A DNA stretch of 64,000 nucleotides from Thermoflexus hugenholtzii JAD2 (GTDB lineage Bacteria > Chloroflexota > Anaerolineae > Thermoflexales > Thermoflexaceae). Position numbers and translations under genes: made by a program. Shown piece after piece: positions 18,833 to 28,967 of the stretch; the first letter of the stretch is position 1; the number at the start of each line of letters is the position of its first letter. The notes beneath the pieces are model-generated. The model made no database searches, had not been told where the DNA came from, and worked only from the letters and a program-made list of their open reading frames with translations. Location of the stretch: positions 1 through 64,000 of the forward strand of contig NZ_FYEK01000044.1 of assembly GCF_900187885.1 (NCBI RefSeq). Direction: 5' to 3'.

Positions 18833-18951
18833 CCTCGGCCGTTAGTACCGCTCAGCTTCACCCGTTACCGGGCTTCCACCTGCGGCCTATCAAACCGGTC
18901 GTCTCCCGGCGGCCTTACCCGGTCAAAGCCGGTGGGGGGCCTCATCTTGGG

Positions 18952-18989
<38 letters not shown>

Positions 18990-19042
18990 TCCGGACGTTG
19001 GCTACCCGGCGATGCCGCTGGCGCGACAACCGGCACACCAGA

Positions 19043-19078
<36 letters not shown>

Positions 19079-19096
19079 CACCCCTCAAGCCCCCAA

Positions 19097-19148
<52 letters not shown>

Positions 19149-19156
19149 ACGTACCG

Positions 19157-19190
<34 letters not shown>

Positions 19191-19194
19191 TGTC

Positions 19195-19230
<36 letters not shown>

Positions 19231-19266
19231 GAGCGAGGCCGTCGATGTGAACTCTTGGGCCTCACC

Positions 19267-19301
<35 letters not shown>

Positions 19302-19742
19302 TCCACGGCCCTTCCACACGGAACCGTGGGGTCACTAGGCCCGGCTTTCGCCCCTGCTCGGCTTGTCAGCCTCGCAGTCAAGCCCCCTTATGCCCTTGCA
19401 CTCAACGGCGGGTTTCCATTCCGCCTGAGGGGACCTTTGGGCGCCTCCGTTACCTTTTAGGAGGCTGCCGCCCCAGCAAAACTGGCAACCAGGCACTGTC
19501 CGCCGCCCGGGTTCACGGGTCGGCGTTAGGGCCAAGATTTGACCAGGGTGGTATTTCACCGGCGGCTCCACCCGAGCTGGCGCCCGGGCTTCTCAGCCTC
19601 CCACCTATCCTACACAGGCCAAACCCTAACCCAATACCAGGCTCCAGTAAAGCTCCACGGGGTCTTTTTGTCCCGCTGCGGGCACTGCGCGTCTTCACGC
19701 AGTTCGCAGTTTCGCCGGGACCCTCCTCGGGACAGCGCCCCG

Positions 19743-19773
<31 letters not shown>

Positions 19774-20542
19774 CGCCTTCTCCCAGTGTTTCCACTGGAG
19801 GCAGACTATCCCTTCACCTCACCCGAGCACCCTTAGGAGATCCTCCTTCCGATAACGACGCTTGCCGCCCGGATTCATCTCATACGCCAGATCGATGATG
19901 CGCCTCAGATACTCCCGATTGCGATGGCGATTCGCGTGAACCCAGCGGCAAATTTGGGCGAAACGTTCAAAATCTGCCCGCTTCGCTGTTTGCAGAGGAT
20001 AGCGCTCAAAGTGGGGAAGCACGCGTTGCACGATGTCCGAGATCGATCGCACTTCCCATTTGTAGGTGCGGTCCCCGCGCGAGTAGCGGATGGCTCCGCA
20101 ACCGAAGAAACGGCGCAGGGCTTTCAGCACCTCCAGCGAGCGCTCATTCAGGGCGACAGCGAAAGCGGGACGCACCTCGATCCCTGTAGACAGCGAGGGA
20201 CGCAGATTGAAACTCACCATGAAACTTCCCTCGCCGTCTACCAGCCCGGTCACATACCAGGGATCCAGTTGCATCATCTCGCCCCACCTCATCCGGAAGG
20301 AGGCTCCATAGGCGCCCTTGGCTCGCCGCATCTGGGCGAGGGGTGAGGGCCGGCGTGTTGCGCGGGGTGGGGAACCGCGCCTCCCCTTTCGGGTCAGTCG
20401 TTACGGGGTCAAGCCCGGCGAGGACCGGGCCGACTTCCCTCGGGATCACCCCACGCCGTCCCGCACCACGGCAGGAGGGCTCCCCCGATATGAGCCGGCG
20501 TTTCATCTCCCCTCGCGGGGAGAAGGGGCAAGCGATCGGCTT
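19774..20542 (-). other. group I intron in 23S after E. coli position 1951
   Basis: Relative to E. coli, 23S exon sequence stops after U1951 (base 20543) and resumes with AAGTTCCGACC at 19773. The 769-base insert has the group I hallmarks: exon ends in U, intron ends in G, an R element with ACGACTGACC (20394-20403 region) whose GACU pairs with AGUC of the S element AAGGGATAGTC (19804-19814) to form P7, and a P9 hairpin with a GAAA loop (19783-19798). An endonuclease gene lies between R and S. L1951 is a known insertion site (Coxiella group I intron; archaeal Desulfurococcus intron of another type). Confidence 0.88.
19819..20277 (-). CDS. LAGLIDADG homing endonuclease of the L1951 intron
   Basis: About 152 residues from ATG at 20277 (or 20274) behind GAGGTGG. 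The frame is open upstream, but that stretch is intron core. One LAGLIDADG-type motif, YVTGLVDGEGSF, carries the metal-binding Asp and Glu; single-motif proteins act as homodimers. The rest (ALRRFFGCGAIRYSRG, FERYPLQTAKRADFERF) matches 23S-intron endonucleases of the I-CreI/I-CpaI type. It would cut intron-less 23S genes near position 1951 to spread the intron. The stop codon lies a few bases before the S element, so coding and ribozyme core are packed together. The motif is intact, so it may be active. Confidence 0.87.
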   Translation of the reverse strand: MMQLDPWYVTGLVDGEGSFMVSFNLRPSLSTGIEVRPAFAVALNERSLEVLKALRRFFGCGAIRYSRGDRTYKWEVRSISDIVQRVLPHFERYPLQTAKRADFERFAQICRWVHANRHRNREYLRRIIDLAYEMNPGGKRRYRKEDLLRVLG

Positions 20543-20562
20543 ACCCGACAAGGAATTTCGCT
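20543..20562 (-). other. 20-nt 23S mini-exon between two introns
   Basis: Only 20 bases of 23S sequence, equivalent to E. coli 1932-1951, separate the two introns. They include the universally conserved AGCGAAATTCCTTGTCGGGT, which holds the m5U1939 position. The match in length and sequence is exact, which fixes both splice junctions. Confidence 0.9.
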
Positions 20563-21309
<747 letters not shown>

Positions 21310-21338
21310 GTTCAGGGCTACACCGGCCGAAGCCGGGT

Positions 21339-21376
<38 letters not shown>

Positions 21377-22131
21377 GGCCCCTATACTTCCCCTTACGGG
21401 TTAGCAGAGACCTGTGGTTTAGGTAACCAGTCGCCAGGGCCTGTTCACTGCGGCCTCCTCGGGCTCGGCCCGAAGGCCTCACCCTACGCGAGGCACCCCT
21501 TCTCCCGAAGTTACGGGGCCAGTTTGCCGAGTTCCCTGAGGAGGGTTCTCCCGTCCGCCTTGGCGCGCTTACGCCAGCCTACCGGTGTCGGTTTGCGGTA
21601 CGGGCACCCGGGCTTCAACGCTTAGAGGCTTTTCTCGGCAGTGTGGGCTCGACCACTTCCGCCGGGTTTCCCCGGCTCGCCATCATCCCTCAGGCTCCGG
21701 CGGCGGATTTGCCTACCGCCTTCATCGCCCTAAGGACTTGGCACCGGCACAGCCAGCGGCCGGCTGGCCTACCCTCCTGCGTCCCCCCTTCGCTCCACCC
21801 GGGTGGGGCCGGAATATTAACCGGCTGTCCATCGGCTACGCCTTTCGGCCTCGCCTTAGGTCCCGCCTAACCCGACGCGGATCGACCTTGCGTCGGAAAC
21901 CTTAGGCCTTCGGCGGACGCGGTTCTCACGCGTCTTCCGCTACTCGTGCCGGCATTCTCACTTCCGCACGCTCCACGCGTCCTCACGGTCGCGCTTCCAC
22001 GCGTGCGGAACGCTCCCCTACCGCTCCCGTGCCTCATCGACACGAGAACCCGCTGCTTCGGCGCCGGGCTTGAGCCCCGTTACATTTTCGGCGCAGGGCC
22101 GCTCGACCAGTGAGCTGTTACGCACTCTTTA

Positions 22132-22167
<36 letters not shown>

Positions 22168-22740
22168 ATAGCAGCCCCACATCCTTTCCCACTGAGCCCG
22201 GACTTGGGGGCCTTAGCAGGCGGTCTGGGTTGTTCCCCTCTCGACCATGGAGGTTATCCCCCACGGTCCGACTCCCACGCTGCACGTGGCGGCATTCGGA
22301 GTTTGACAGGGTTCGGTAGCATAACGCCCCTAGCCCTACCAGTGCTCTACCTCCGCCACGGACCGCGTGAGGCTAGCCCTAAAGCTATTTCGGGGAGAAC
22401 GAGCTATCTCCGGGTTCGATTGGCATATCACCCCTACCCACAGCTCATCCCACACCTTTGCACTGGTGATGGGTTCGGGCCTCCACGGGGGATTAGCCCC
22501 GCTTCACCCTGGCCATGGGTAGCTCACCCGGTTTCGCGTCTACTCCCGGCGACGAGACGCCCTGTTCGGACTCGCTTTCGCTCCGGCTCCGGGTGTGACC
22601 CCCTTAGCCTTCGCCACCGAGAGTAACTCGCCGGCTCATTCTCCAAAAGGCACGCCCTCAGGCATTGCCCCCAAAGGGGGCCATAGCCCTCGGACCGCTT
22701 GTAGGCATGCGGTTTCAGGTTCTATTTCACTCCCCTCACC

Positions 22741-22774
<34 letters not shown>

Positions 22775-23308
22775 GCGCTATCGGTCGCCAGGGGTATTTA
22801 GCCTTGGAGGGTGGTCCCCCCTGCTTCCCACGACCTTCCACGTGGGCCGTGGTACTCGGGATCCCATCCCCGGGAGGCCTTCGACCTTTCGCCTACGGGG
22901 CTATCACCCTCTATGGCGGGCCTTTCCAGACCACTTCGGCTAGGCCAAGGCTTGGTAACTCCCTGAGGCGTCCGAGGCCGCCCCCGGATGGGTCCCACAA
23001 CCCCCACAGGGCAACGCCCTCGGGCTTTGACACCCTGTGGGTTTGGGCTCTTCCCCGTTCGCTCGCCACTACTAGGGGAATCTCGGTTGATTTCTTTTCC
23101 TGGGGGTACTAAGATGTTTCAGTTCCCCCCGTGCCCCTCCGTGGCCTATGGATTCAGCCACGGATGCCTGGGGTTCACCCCAGGCGGGTTTCCCCATTCG
23201 GGCACCCCCGGGTCATCGCGCCCGCACACGGCTCCCCGAGGCTTTTCGCAGTGTGCCGCGCCCTTCATCGGCCCCTGGCGCCAAGGCATCCACCGCATGC
23301 CCTTACTC

Positions 23309-23383
23309 GCTTACACGTGACGCGGAGAACCCGTTTCCCGAGCTGCCCGCGTTGCTTTCCTCCATTCCACGCTCTGTTCGGTT
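23309..23383 (-). repeat. 23S rRNA processing stem, 5' arm
   Basis: Partner of 18781-18832: 23309-23333 and 23367-23383 pair with the 3' flank over 25 and 17 bp. The pairs lie at both ends of the mature 23S and mark the precursor cleavage region. Confidence 0.88.
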
Positions 23384-23394
23384 GTTAAGGTGCA
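23382..23394 (-). promoter_or_regulatory. boxA-like antitermination element in the 23S leader
   Basis: Read on the minus strand, TGCACCTTAACAA matches the E. coli rrn boxA TGCTCTTTAACAA at 11 of 13 bases. It lies in the leader between the 23S promoter and the processing stem, the usual place for NusB/NusE-dependent antitermination. Confidence 0.6.
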
Positions 23395-23522
23395 CATCGG
23401 ACTCCTCGCCCGACTCACCCTGACGAGCCCCTTCCCGGCCCGCCAGCGGATGGCCGCTGGCTCCCGCCTCCGAACCAAACCCCGCCCGGCCTCGGGAGCC
23501 AGCCTCCATCCGGCAGCGTTGG

Positions 23523-23551
23523 ATTATAACGAGGAGTCCCTCTCCTGTCAA
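23523..23551 (-). promoter_or_regulatory. perfect-consensus promoter of the 23S gene
   Basis: TTGACA (23546-23551) and TATAAT (23523-23528) with a 17-base spacer on the minus strand, a full match to the sigma70 consensus. It lies only 10 bases past the tRNA-Ala 3' end and about 200 bases before 23S, so 23S can be transcribed independently of the tRNAs. Confidence 0.9.
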
Positions 23552-23561
23552 GGTGCTCAGG

Positions 23562-23634
23562 TGGAGATGACGGGATTCGAACCCGTGACCTCCTCCGTGC
23601 AAAGGAGGCGCTCTCCCATCTGAGCTACATCCCC
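23562..23634 (-). tRNA. tRNA-Ala(TGC)
   Basis: A 73-base cloverleaf. Acceptor GGGGATG pairs with CATCTCC (one G-U), the D-arm is TAGCTCAGATGGGAGAGC, the anticodon loop reads TTTGCAC (TGC, alanine), and the T-arm is GGGTTCGAATCCC. Discriminator A; CCA is not encoded. Eight bases separate it from tRNA-Ile. Confidence 0.97.
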
Positions 23635-23642
23635 ACCTCAGG

Positions 23643-23716
23643 TGGGCCTGCCTGGACTCGAACCAGGGACCCCTCCCTTATCAGGGGAGTGCTCTGACCG
23701 CCTGAGCTACAGGCCC
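23643..23716 (-). tRNA. tRNA-Ile(GAT)
   Basis: A 74-base cloverleaf. Acceptor GGGCCTG pairs perfectly with CAGGCCC, the anticodon loop is CTGATAA (GAT, isoleucine), and the T-arm is CTGGTTCGAGTCCAG. Discriminator A; CCA is not encoded. It is the first gene of the transcript, the place where 16S-23S spacer tRNAs normally follow a 16S gene. Confidence 0.97.
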
Positions 23717-23737
23717 ACACGGCATACTGCGCTTATG

Positions 23738-23767
23738 ATTTTATACGCCGATCGCGTCCCCTGTCAA
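23738..23767 (-). promoter_or_regulatory. promoter of the tRNA-Ile/tRNA-Ala/23S transcript
   Basis: TTGACA (23762-23767) with TATAAA at 16-base spacing (23740-23745), or TAAAAT at 18 bases, on the minus strand. The start would be about 15 bases before tRNA-Ile, so no 16S gene can precede the tRNAs in this transcript. Confidence 0.85.
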
Positions 23768-23943
23768 GATGCCGCCCGACCGGGGGCCCAAGGAGGATCC
23801 TCGAGCTGGGGGCCTGAATCCCTTTCAGAGAAGGTCGATCCTTGAGATCCGCCCCGCATCCCTCTGAGGATGAGGTTCCCCAAAGCGTCCACCTCCACTC
23901 CGGACTTGCCTTGTGGAACACTCGGCGTTGTCTTCTTGTCTTC

Positions 23944-24591
23944 TTATGGCCCGGGTGCCCCGAGGATGGCCTGCAAACATTCCGTCACGGGAGGCCGGGG
24001 GATCTGAAACAGCCATCCCACCTCCAGCCAGAACCCCGGCACCGCGATGCTGGCCACCCGTCCCGTCCGCACCCCCTCCACCGCATATCGATCCCCCCGC
24101 CGCCGATGCGCCCACAGCACCCCCTCCTCTCCATCCACCCCCCAATACTCCTCCACCCCCGCCCGCGCATACTCCTCCGCCTTCTCCCACAAGTCCAGCG
24201 TCCGCGTGGAGGGGCTCACCACCTCCACCACCAGAACCGGCACCACCTCCAGAGGCACCCCCCGCGCCCGTCCCACATCCTCCGGACGGAGCACAAACAC
24301 GTCCGGCTCCCGCACCACCTCCGGCAAAATCCGCACCGCTGCCGGCCCCATCAAAACTTTCCCCCACCCCCTAATTTCGCAATAGCCCCGGAGAAGCCAG
24401 TAGAGGAAACCGACGAGATCCTGGTGTTCCGCGGTGGCCGGTGAGTGCATCAGGACCTCCCCCCGGACGAACTCCCAAATCCGGTCCTCCGGCGCCTCCC
24501 GAAGATAGCGCTCCAGCGTCCATCCCCCCATCCGGATCACATACGGCTCCCGCACCGGAACCTTCCGCTCGTCCACCACCATCACCCCCAT
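23944..24591 (-). CDS. Uma2 family endonuclease-like protein
   Basis: A 215-residue protein of the Uma2 (DUF820) group, which has the PD-(D/E)XK nuclease fold. Visible features are YLREAPEDRIWEFVRGEV, SPATAEHQDLVGFLYWLL, EPDVFVLRPED (catalytic Asp) and VVPVLVVEVVSPSTRTLDLWEK (ExV core and Lys). ATG at 24591 follows AGGAGG; a GTG two codons upstream is also possible. Such genes occur in many copies in Chloroflexota and cyanobacteria, and their targets are unknown. It sits alone between the tRNA promoter and RidA. Confidence 0.85.
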   Translation of the reverse strand: MGVMVVDERKVPVREPYVIRMGGWTLERYLREAPEDRIWEFVRGEVLMHSPATAEHQDLVGFLYWLLRGYCEIRGWGKVLMGPAAVRILPEVVREPDVFVLRPEDVGRARGVPLEVVPVLVVEVVSPSTRTLDLWEKAEEYARAGVEEYWGVDGEEGVLWAHRRRGDRYAVEGVRTGRVASIAVPGFWLEVGWLFQIPRPPVTECLQAILGAPGP

Positions 24592-24827
24592 CGCCACCTC
24601 CTGGGGATCTCTGTGGGCCGCCGTTCAGGACCTCGCCTCGCCCCAGCCGCCCAACCGAAGAGCTCCACCGACATGATGAGCCGGGTCCTCGGAGCGGTCA
24701 ACCGAAGGGAAACAGCCTTCCGGCCCCGCCCGAAGGATCGGAGGAGCTCCGACCGGCCCTCTTCCCAGCCAGGTCAGAGACCATCGGTGAAGGAAGCGCC
24801 CGCATCCCCTCTCCTCGGGGAGATCCC

Positions 24828-25244
24828 TCACCGGCACCCGCAGGCCTCCGGAGAGGGGCAATCGCACACCTCTGCGATCGCCTCGATCTCCACCCGGGCT
24901 CCCATAGGCAGCGTGGCCACGCCCACCGCCGAACGGGCGGGGGGCATCTGCGGGAAGAACTCGGCGTAAACGGCGTTCATGCGAGGCCACTCGGAGAGAT
25001 CCACCAAGAACACCGTGGTCTTGACCACGTGACGAAGACAGGACCCCGCCGCTTCCAGGATCGCCCGCAAATTCTCCAGGGCCTGCCGGGTCTGGCTCTC
25101 GATGTCCGGCCCCGCCAGCTGACGGGTCTCCGGGACCAGGCCCAGCTGGCCAGCGGTGAAGATGAGGTTCCCCACCCGGATGGCCTGGGAATAGGGGCCG
25201 ACGGCGGGAGGAGCTTTCTCCGTGGCGATCGCTTCCCGAGCCAT
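24828..25244 (-). CDS. RidA family reactive imine/enamine deaminase
   Basis: 138 residues. APPAVGPYSQAIRVGNLIFTAGQLGL at the N-terminus, TRQALENLRAILEAAG and the C-terminal PARSAVGVATLPMGARVEIEAIA with the active-site Arg are the RidA signature. The protein hydrolyses reactive 2-aminoacrylate-type intermediates from PLP enzymes. The last 15 residues (CDCPSPEACGCR and neighbours) carry four Cys, unusual for the family and perhaps a metal or redox site. It ends a minus-strand gene run starting with the M6 peptidase; the start lies 22 bases from the AAC(3)-like gene. Confidence 0.9.
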   Translation of the reverse strand: MAREAIATEKAPPAVGPYSQAIRVGNLIFTAGQLGLVPETRQLAGPDIESQTRQALENLRAILEAAGSCLRHVVKTTVFLVDLSEWPRMNAVYAEFFPQMPPARSAVGVATLPMGARVEIEAIAEVCDCPSPEACGCR

Positions 25245-25265
25245 GATGCCTCCTCAGCGGTGGAT

Positions 25266-26096
25266 TCAGGCGGGACGCGAGCCGTAGAGGACATGCTGGC
25301 GAACCGCGTGACAGAGCAGGCACATGGGGTCCTCGCAGAGCAGGGCCATAGGATCCCGGCGCAGGAGCTCCAGAAGGATCTCCACCATCCGCCCCATGGG
25401 CAGCCCCTGGAAGACCCGCTCGCTCAGGTAGACCCGACGGGTGATCGGCTCCAGACGCGGCGCGGCGGCGCCGAAGCCTCGACGACACCCCGGGAAGCCC
25501 GGCAACTCCACCACCCGGCGGTCCATCAACGCCCAGCGGAGGAAGGTTTTGCGCCCGGCCAGGGCTTCCACGTAATGGATGGCCACGTTCATCGTGTGAT
25601 CGGCGCCGAGGAGCAGGACGTCGCCCCCTTCCGCATGGAGCCAGCGCAACGGCCCCCAGGGATCCTGGAGGGATTGGGCGGCGGCGACCGCTTCCGCCCG
25701 CGGGCCCACCGTGACGAAGGAAAGGACGGGGTGCTCGCTCCGGCGCGCGCCGGGCAGCCGACGGGCCATCTCCGGGAACGAACCCCACTCCGGATCCGCC
25801 GCGAGATCCGGGCGGAAAAACACCGCCCGGGCGTTGCCCCCCTGCATGGCCAGGTAGACCACGCCGTTATCCGGCGGGCCCGTCCGCGGATAGACCATGG
25901 TGGAAGAGGTGAAGGCAGGGGTCAGCCAGGTCTCGCCGGCCATGGCCGCCTGGACCGCGCCGAGGAGGGTGGCGATGCCCCCTCGCACCTGCTCCGCCGC
26001 GTCGGGGGCGGCCACGATGAGGGCCGGGCCGTCCGGGTTCCAGCGGATGGCCTCCAGGGCCAGAACCAGGGTTCGGAAACCGATCGGTCCCACCAC
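25266..26096 (-). CDS. AAC(3) family N-acetyltransferase-like protein
   Basis: 276 residues. SFPEMARRLPGARRSEHPVLSF and GDVLLLGADHTMNVAIHYVE match the AAC(3) fold (aminoglycoside 3-N-acetyltransferase and relatives). Many chromosomal members are not resistance enzymes, and this one has a C-terminal CEDPMCLLCHAV Cys cluster. It begins with GTG at 26096, a few bases after the enoyl-CoA hydratase stop, so translation is coupled. Resistance activity should not be assumed from the fold. Confidence 0.78.
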   Translation of the reverse strand: MVGPIGFRTLVLALEAIRWNPDGPALIVAAPDAAEQVRGGIATLLGAVQAAMAGETWLTPAFTSSTMVYPRTGPPDNGVVYLAMQGGNARAVFFRPDLAADPEWGSFPEMARRLPGARRSEHPVLSFVTVGPRAEAVAAAQSLQDPWGPLRWLHAEGGDVLLLGADHTMNVAIHYVEALAGRKTFLRWALMDRRVVELPGFPGCRRGFGAAAPRLEPITRRVYLSERVFQGLPMGRMVEILLELLRRDPMALLCEDPMCLLCHAVRQHVLYGSRPA

Positions 26097-26102
26097 CGGA
26101 GC

Positions 26103-26876
26103 TCAGCGTCCTTTCCATTCGGCCTTGCGCTTCTCGATGAATGCCCGCATTCCCTCTTTCTGATCCTCCGTGGCGAAGAGGATATAGAAGAGCCGGCGCT
26201 CATATTCCAGGCCGTCCCGCAGGCTGGTCTCGAAGGCTTTGTTCACCGCCTCCTTGGCCAAGCGGACGGCGATGGGCGGCCGGGCGGCGATCTCCTTCGC
26301 CAGACGGATCGCTTCCTCCAGGTAAACTTCCACGGGGACCACTCGGGAAACCAGCCCGGCGGCCTCCGCCTCCCGGGCGCTCATGTAACGGCCGGTGAGG
26401 ATCATCTCCATTGCCTTCGACTTGCCGATGGCCCGGGTCAGGCGCTGGGTGCCCCCGGCCCCGGGCATCACCCCGATGTTGATCTCCGGCTGGCCGAAGA
26501 CAGCGGTCTCCGAGGCGATGATGATGTCGCAGGCCATGGCCAGCTCGCAGCCCCCACCCAGGCACCAGCCCGAGACCGCGGCGATGATCGGCTTGCGGAT
26601 CCGCTGGATGCGATCCCAGCGGGCGATGTGATCCCGCAGCAGCATCTCCACCGCGCTGGCCTCGGCCATCTCCTTGATATCCGCCCCCGCAGCGAAGGCC
26701 CGCTCGTTCCCCGTGATCACAATGCAGCGGATGGCCTCGTCGCGATCGAAGGCCTCCAGAGCCGTCGCCAGCTCCTCCATCAGGACGCTGTTGAGGGCGT
26801 TCAGCTGCTGGGGGCGGTTCAGGCGGATCAGCCCCACGTTCTCGATGGTCTCCACCAGGATCGAGGTGTAGGCCAT
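26103..26876 (-). CDS. enoyl-CoA hydratase/isomerase (crotonase family)
   Basis: 257 residues from ATG at 26876 behind GGGAGGG; the frame is open upstream but overlaps the CPBP gene. Crotonase motifs: [29 protein letters not shown] (oxyanion-hole region), [17 protein letters not shown] and [19 protein letters not shown] with both catalytic Glu positions. It probably hydrates trans-2-enoyl-CoA in fatty- or amino-acid degradation. No other beta-oxidation gene is adjacent. Confidence 0.93.
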   Translation of the reverse strand: MAYTSILVETIENVGLIRLNRPQQLNALNSVLMEELATALEAFDRDEAIRCIVITGNERAFAAGADIKEMAEASAVEMLLRDHIARWDRIQRIRKPIIAAVSGWCLGGGCELAMACDIIIASETAVFGQPEINIGVMPGAGGTQRLTRAIGKSKAMEMILTGRYMSAREAEAAGLVSRVVPVEVYLEEAIRLAKEIAARPPIAVRLAKEAVNKAFETSLRDGLEYERRLFYILFATEDQKEGMRAFIEKRKAEWKGR

Positions 26877-26908
26877 GGGACCCTCCCGCAGGCTGAGGAT
26901 GGGATCTC

Positions 26909-27700
26909 CTACCGGAAGTTCAACAGGAAGATGGCCTCGAGGGTGGCGTAGAGGTTGAGGGTCATGTGCATCACGATAGGCGGCCAGAGGGACCGGGTGC
27001 GGGCCCGCAAACCGGTTAGAGCCAGGCCCACCAGGAAGGCCTGGGCGATCCAGAACCATTGATCCGCGGTCCCTCCATAAGTGAAGAGGTGGAGCAGGGC
27101 AAAGATCAGCGAGACGAGATAGACGGCGAACATGGGGCCCACCCGCACCGCCAGGGCGGGATACAGGAGGCCCCGGAACAGCAGCTCCTCCGTCGGCGGG
27201 CCGACCAGCACGGCGAGGAACCCCATCGCCGCCCAGCCCAGGGGATCCCGGCCTCGGAACAGAGGGGCCAGGTTCTCCGGGATCACCGGCCGGCCCGACG
27301 CCATGGTGACCGCATCCAGCGCCACTGCTAAGCCCAACGCTAAGAAGGGCACTGCCCAGATGGGGATGCGCGCAGGGGGAACCAGGCGCAGGGCGGGGGC
27401 CAGCGGGCCGCGCACCCACAAGCGCAAGGCAGCCCCCACGGTGATCAGGGTGAACAGATAGATGAAGCCGCTGGCCAACCCCGTGAAGCGCCCGCTAGCG
27501 GCCGCTCGGGCGTAGGCGGCCTCGAACGGCTGGCCGGGCATCGCCACGACCCAGTAGATCAGAAAGAAGAGGACGCCCAACATGAACTGGACCATCAGGA
27601 AATACGCCAGGGCCGTCAGAGCCAGGCCGATCCCCCAGGGCGGGGCCGGCTCCAGCTCCTCAGACGGTGCGGAGGAGGATGGGGCAGGACGCATCTTCAC
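26909..27700 (-). CDS. CPBP family intramembrane glutamic protease
   Basis: 263 residues with about seven membrane spans. The Abi/CPBP motifs are present: [16 protein letters not shown] (EExxxR), then [10 protein letters not shown] (His) and [15 protein letters not shown] (HxxxN). The family includes Rce1-like CaaX proteases and bacteriocin-immunity proteins. Start at 27700 or an ATG two codons later. It lies between the phospholipase D-like and enoyl-CoA hydratase genes on the same strand. Confidence 0.87.
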   Translation of the reverse strand: MKMRPAPSSSAPSEELEPAPPWGIGLALTALAYFLMVQFMLGVLFFLIYWVVAMPGQPFEAAYARAAASGRFTGLASGFIYLFTLITVGAALRLWVRGPLAPALRLVPPARIPIWAVPFLALGLAVALDAVTMASGRPVIPENLAPLFRGRDPLGWAAMGFLAVLVGPPTEELLFRGLLYPALAVRVGPMFAVYLVSLIFALLHLFTYGGTADQWFWIAQAFLVGLALTGLRARTRSLWPPIVMHMTLNLYATLEAIFLLNFR

Positions 27701-27772
27701 GCGCTCCTCATTTCACGAAATATCGAAGGAAATCGATCCGAGCTCCCGGGGCCGGGCCGGCGGGCCTCTTCC

Positions 27773-28942
27773 TCATCGCGCCCACGCCAGCGTCCCATCC
27801 GGCCACCCGCCCCCTCGGGGCGGGTTCAGAGCCTGCTCATAAACCCGGGCGAACTCCGACTCAAACCGGGCCGCCATCGCCGGATCCGTCACGATCAGGA
27901 AGTTCTCGTCGTTGTCCTGCTCGGCGTTGCGGGAGAAGTTATAGGACCCGAAGATCACCACCCGACGGTCGATGACGAAAACCTTATGGTGCATGTTGTA
28001 AGGGTTGCCGTCCTTCAGCACGTCGATCCCCGCTCGCCGCAGGCGGTTGAACTGGCTCACCGGGGATCCCGCGCCGCTGGACTCGAACACCCCATGGATC
28101 TCCACCCCGGCCCGGGCCCGCTCCAGCAGCGCATCGCCGATCCGCGGGTGCGTGAAGGCGAAGGCCATGAACACGATGCGCTCCCGCGCTCCCCGGATCG
28201 CCCGCACGATGGCCTCCACCGTCGGATCCTCCGGGGCGAAGTAATTTTCCACCGAGATCCCCTCGATGGTCAATCGCGGGACCGTATCGCCGGGGGAACG
28301 GGCAGGGCCGAAGGCGCGGCGCTCGAACATGGCAGCGAACTTGGCGGCGTAGTTGCGGGCCAGCTCCGGCGAGCGGAGGAGAGCGGCGTTGTTGTTGTTT
28401 TGATAGACATCGTTGTCCGTGAAGTTCATCGATCCCGTCCACACCCGATCGCCGTCGATGACCATGAACTTGTTGTGCATGTAGCCCTCCCGCTCGTCGG
28501 TGACCACGGGAATGCCCCCCGCCCGCAGGCGGGCGACGGCCTTCGTGTCGGCGTTGTCGGTCTCGGTGACCACTCGAACCCGGACGCCGCGATCGCGAGC
28601 CCGCAGGAGGGCCTCCGCCACTGGCATCAGATCGATGTCGTATACGGCCACGTCCAGGGTCCGCTGAGCGCCGTCGATGGCCGCGATGAGGGCATCGGCT
28701 ACACCTCCCCGATGGAACTCCGGGGCGTCCGGGAAACGCGGGGCAGTGAAGAAGACCTCATACCATCCCCCCTCGCCGGAGGGAGCCGTGGAAGGCGGCG
28801 CCCCGCCCCGGCCCATGCACTGCTGGGCCATCCCCAGGGCCGCCACCAGGATCAGCAGGACGACCAGGCCGGCCAGGGATAGAGGCCGGGATAACGCACG
28901 AGACCTTGCCTGTAGCAGACTCCGCCTCCTGCGCGCGCTCAA
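27773..28942 (-). CDS. phospholipase D-like protein with two HKD motifs
   Basis: 389 residues from a TTG start at 28942 behind GGAGGT. An Arg-rich N-terminus and a hydrophobic segment (SLAGLVVLLILVAALGMA) form a membrane anchor or signal. Two PLD catalytic motifs follow: MHNKFMVIDGDRVWTGSMNF (about residues 154-173) and MHHKVFVIDRRVVIFGSYNF, each HxKx4D. A full two-motif enzyme would hydrolyse or transfer phosphodiester bonds in lipids or nucleic acids outside the membrane. It is 25 bases from the small upstream gene. Confidence 0.88.
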   Translation of the reverse strand: MSARRRRSLLQARSRALSRPLSLAGLVVLLILVAALGMAQQCMGRGGAPPSTAPSGEGGWYEVFFTAPRFPDAPEFHRGGVADALIAAIDGAQRTLDVAVYDIDLMPVAEALLRARDRGVRVRVVTETDNADTKAVARLRAGGIPVVTDEREGYMHNKFMVIDGDRVWTGSMNFTDNDVYQNNNNAALLRSPELARNYAAKFAAMFERRAFGPARSPGDTVPRLTIEGISVENYFAPEDPTVEAIVRAIRGARERIVFMAFAFTHPRIGDALLERARAGVEIHGVFESSGAGSPVSQFNRLRRAGIDVLKDGNPYNMHHKVFVIDRRVVIFGSYNFSRNAEQDNDENFLIVTDPAMAARFESEFARVYEQALNPPRGGGWPDGTLAWAR

Positions 28943-28967
28943 AGGGACCTCCGGAAGGGAAATGCGC

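Noticed and set aside
23747-23943. Possible 16S gene or fragment upstream of tRNA-Ile
   Set aside because: No conserved 16S block is present; a promoter lies directly before the tRNA and a Uma2 gene follows.
24592-24827. Possible riboswitch or small RNA before the Uma2 gene
   Set aside because: No known conserved motif or strong hairpin with a T-run was found; it looks like plain intergenic sequence.
24441-26951. 836-codon plus-strand frame over RidA, AAC(3)-like and hydratase genes
   Set aside because: Shadow of three well-supported minus-strand genes; no family features.
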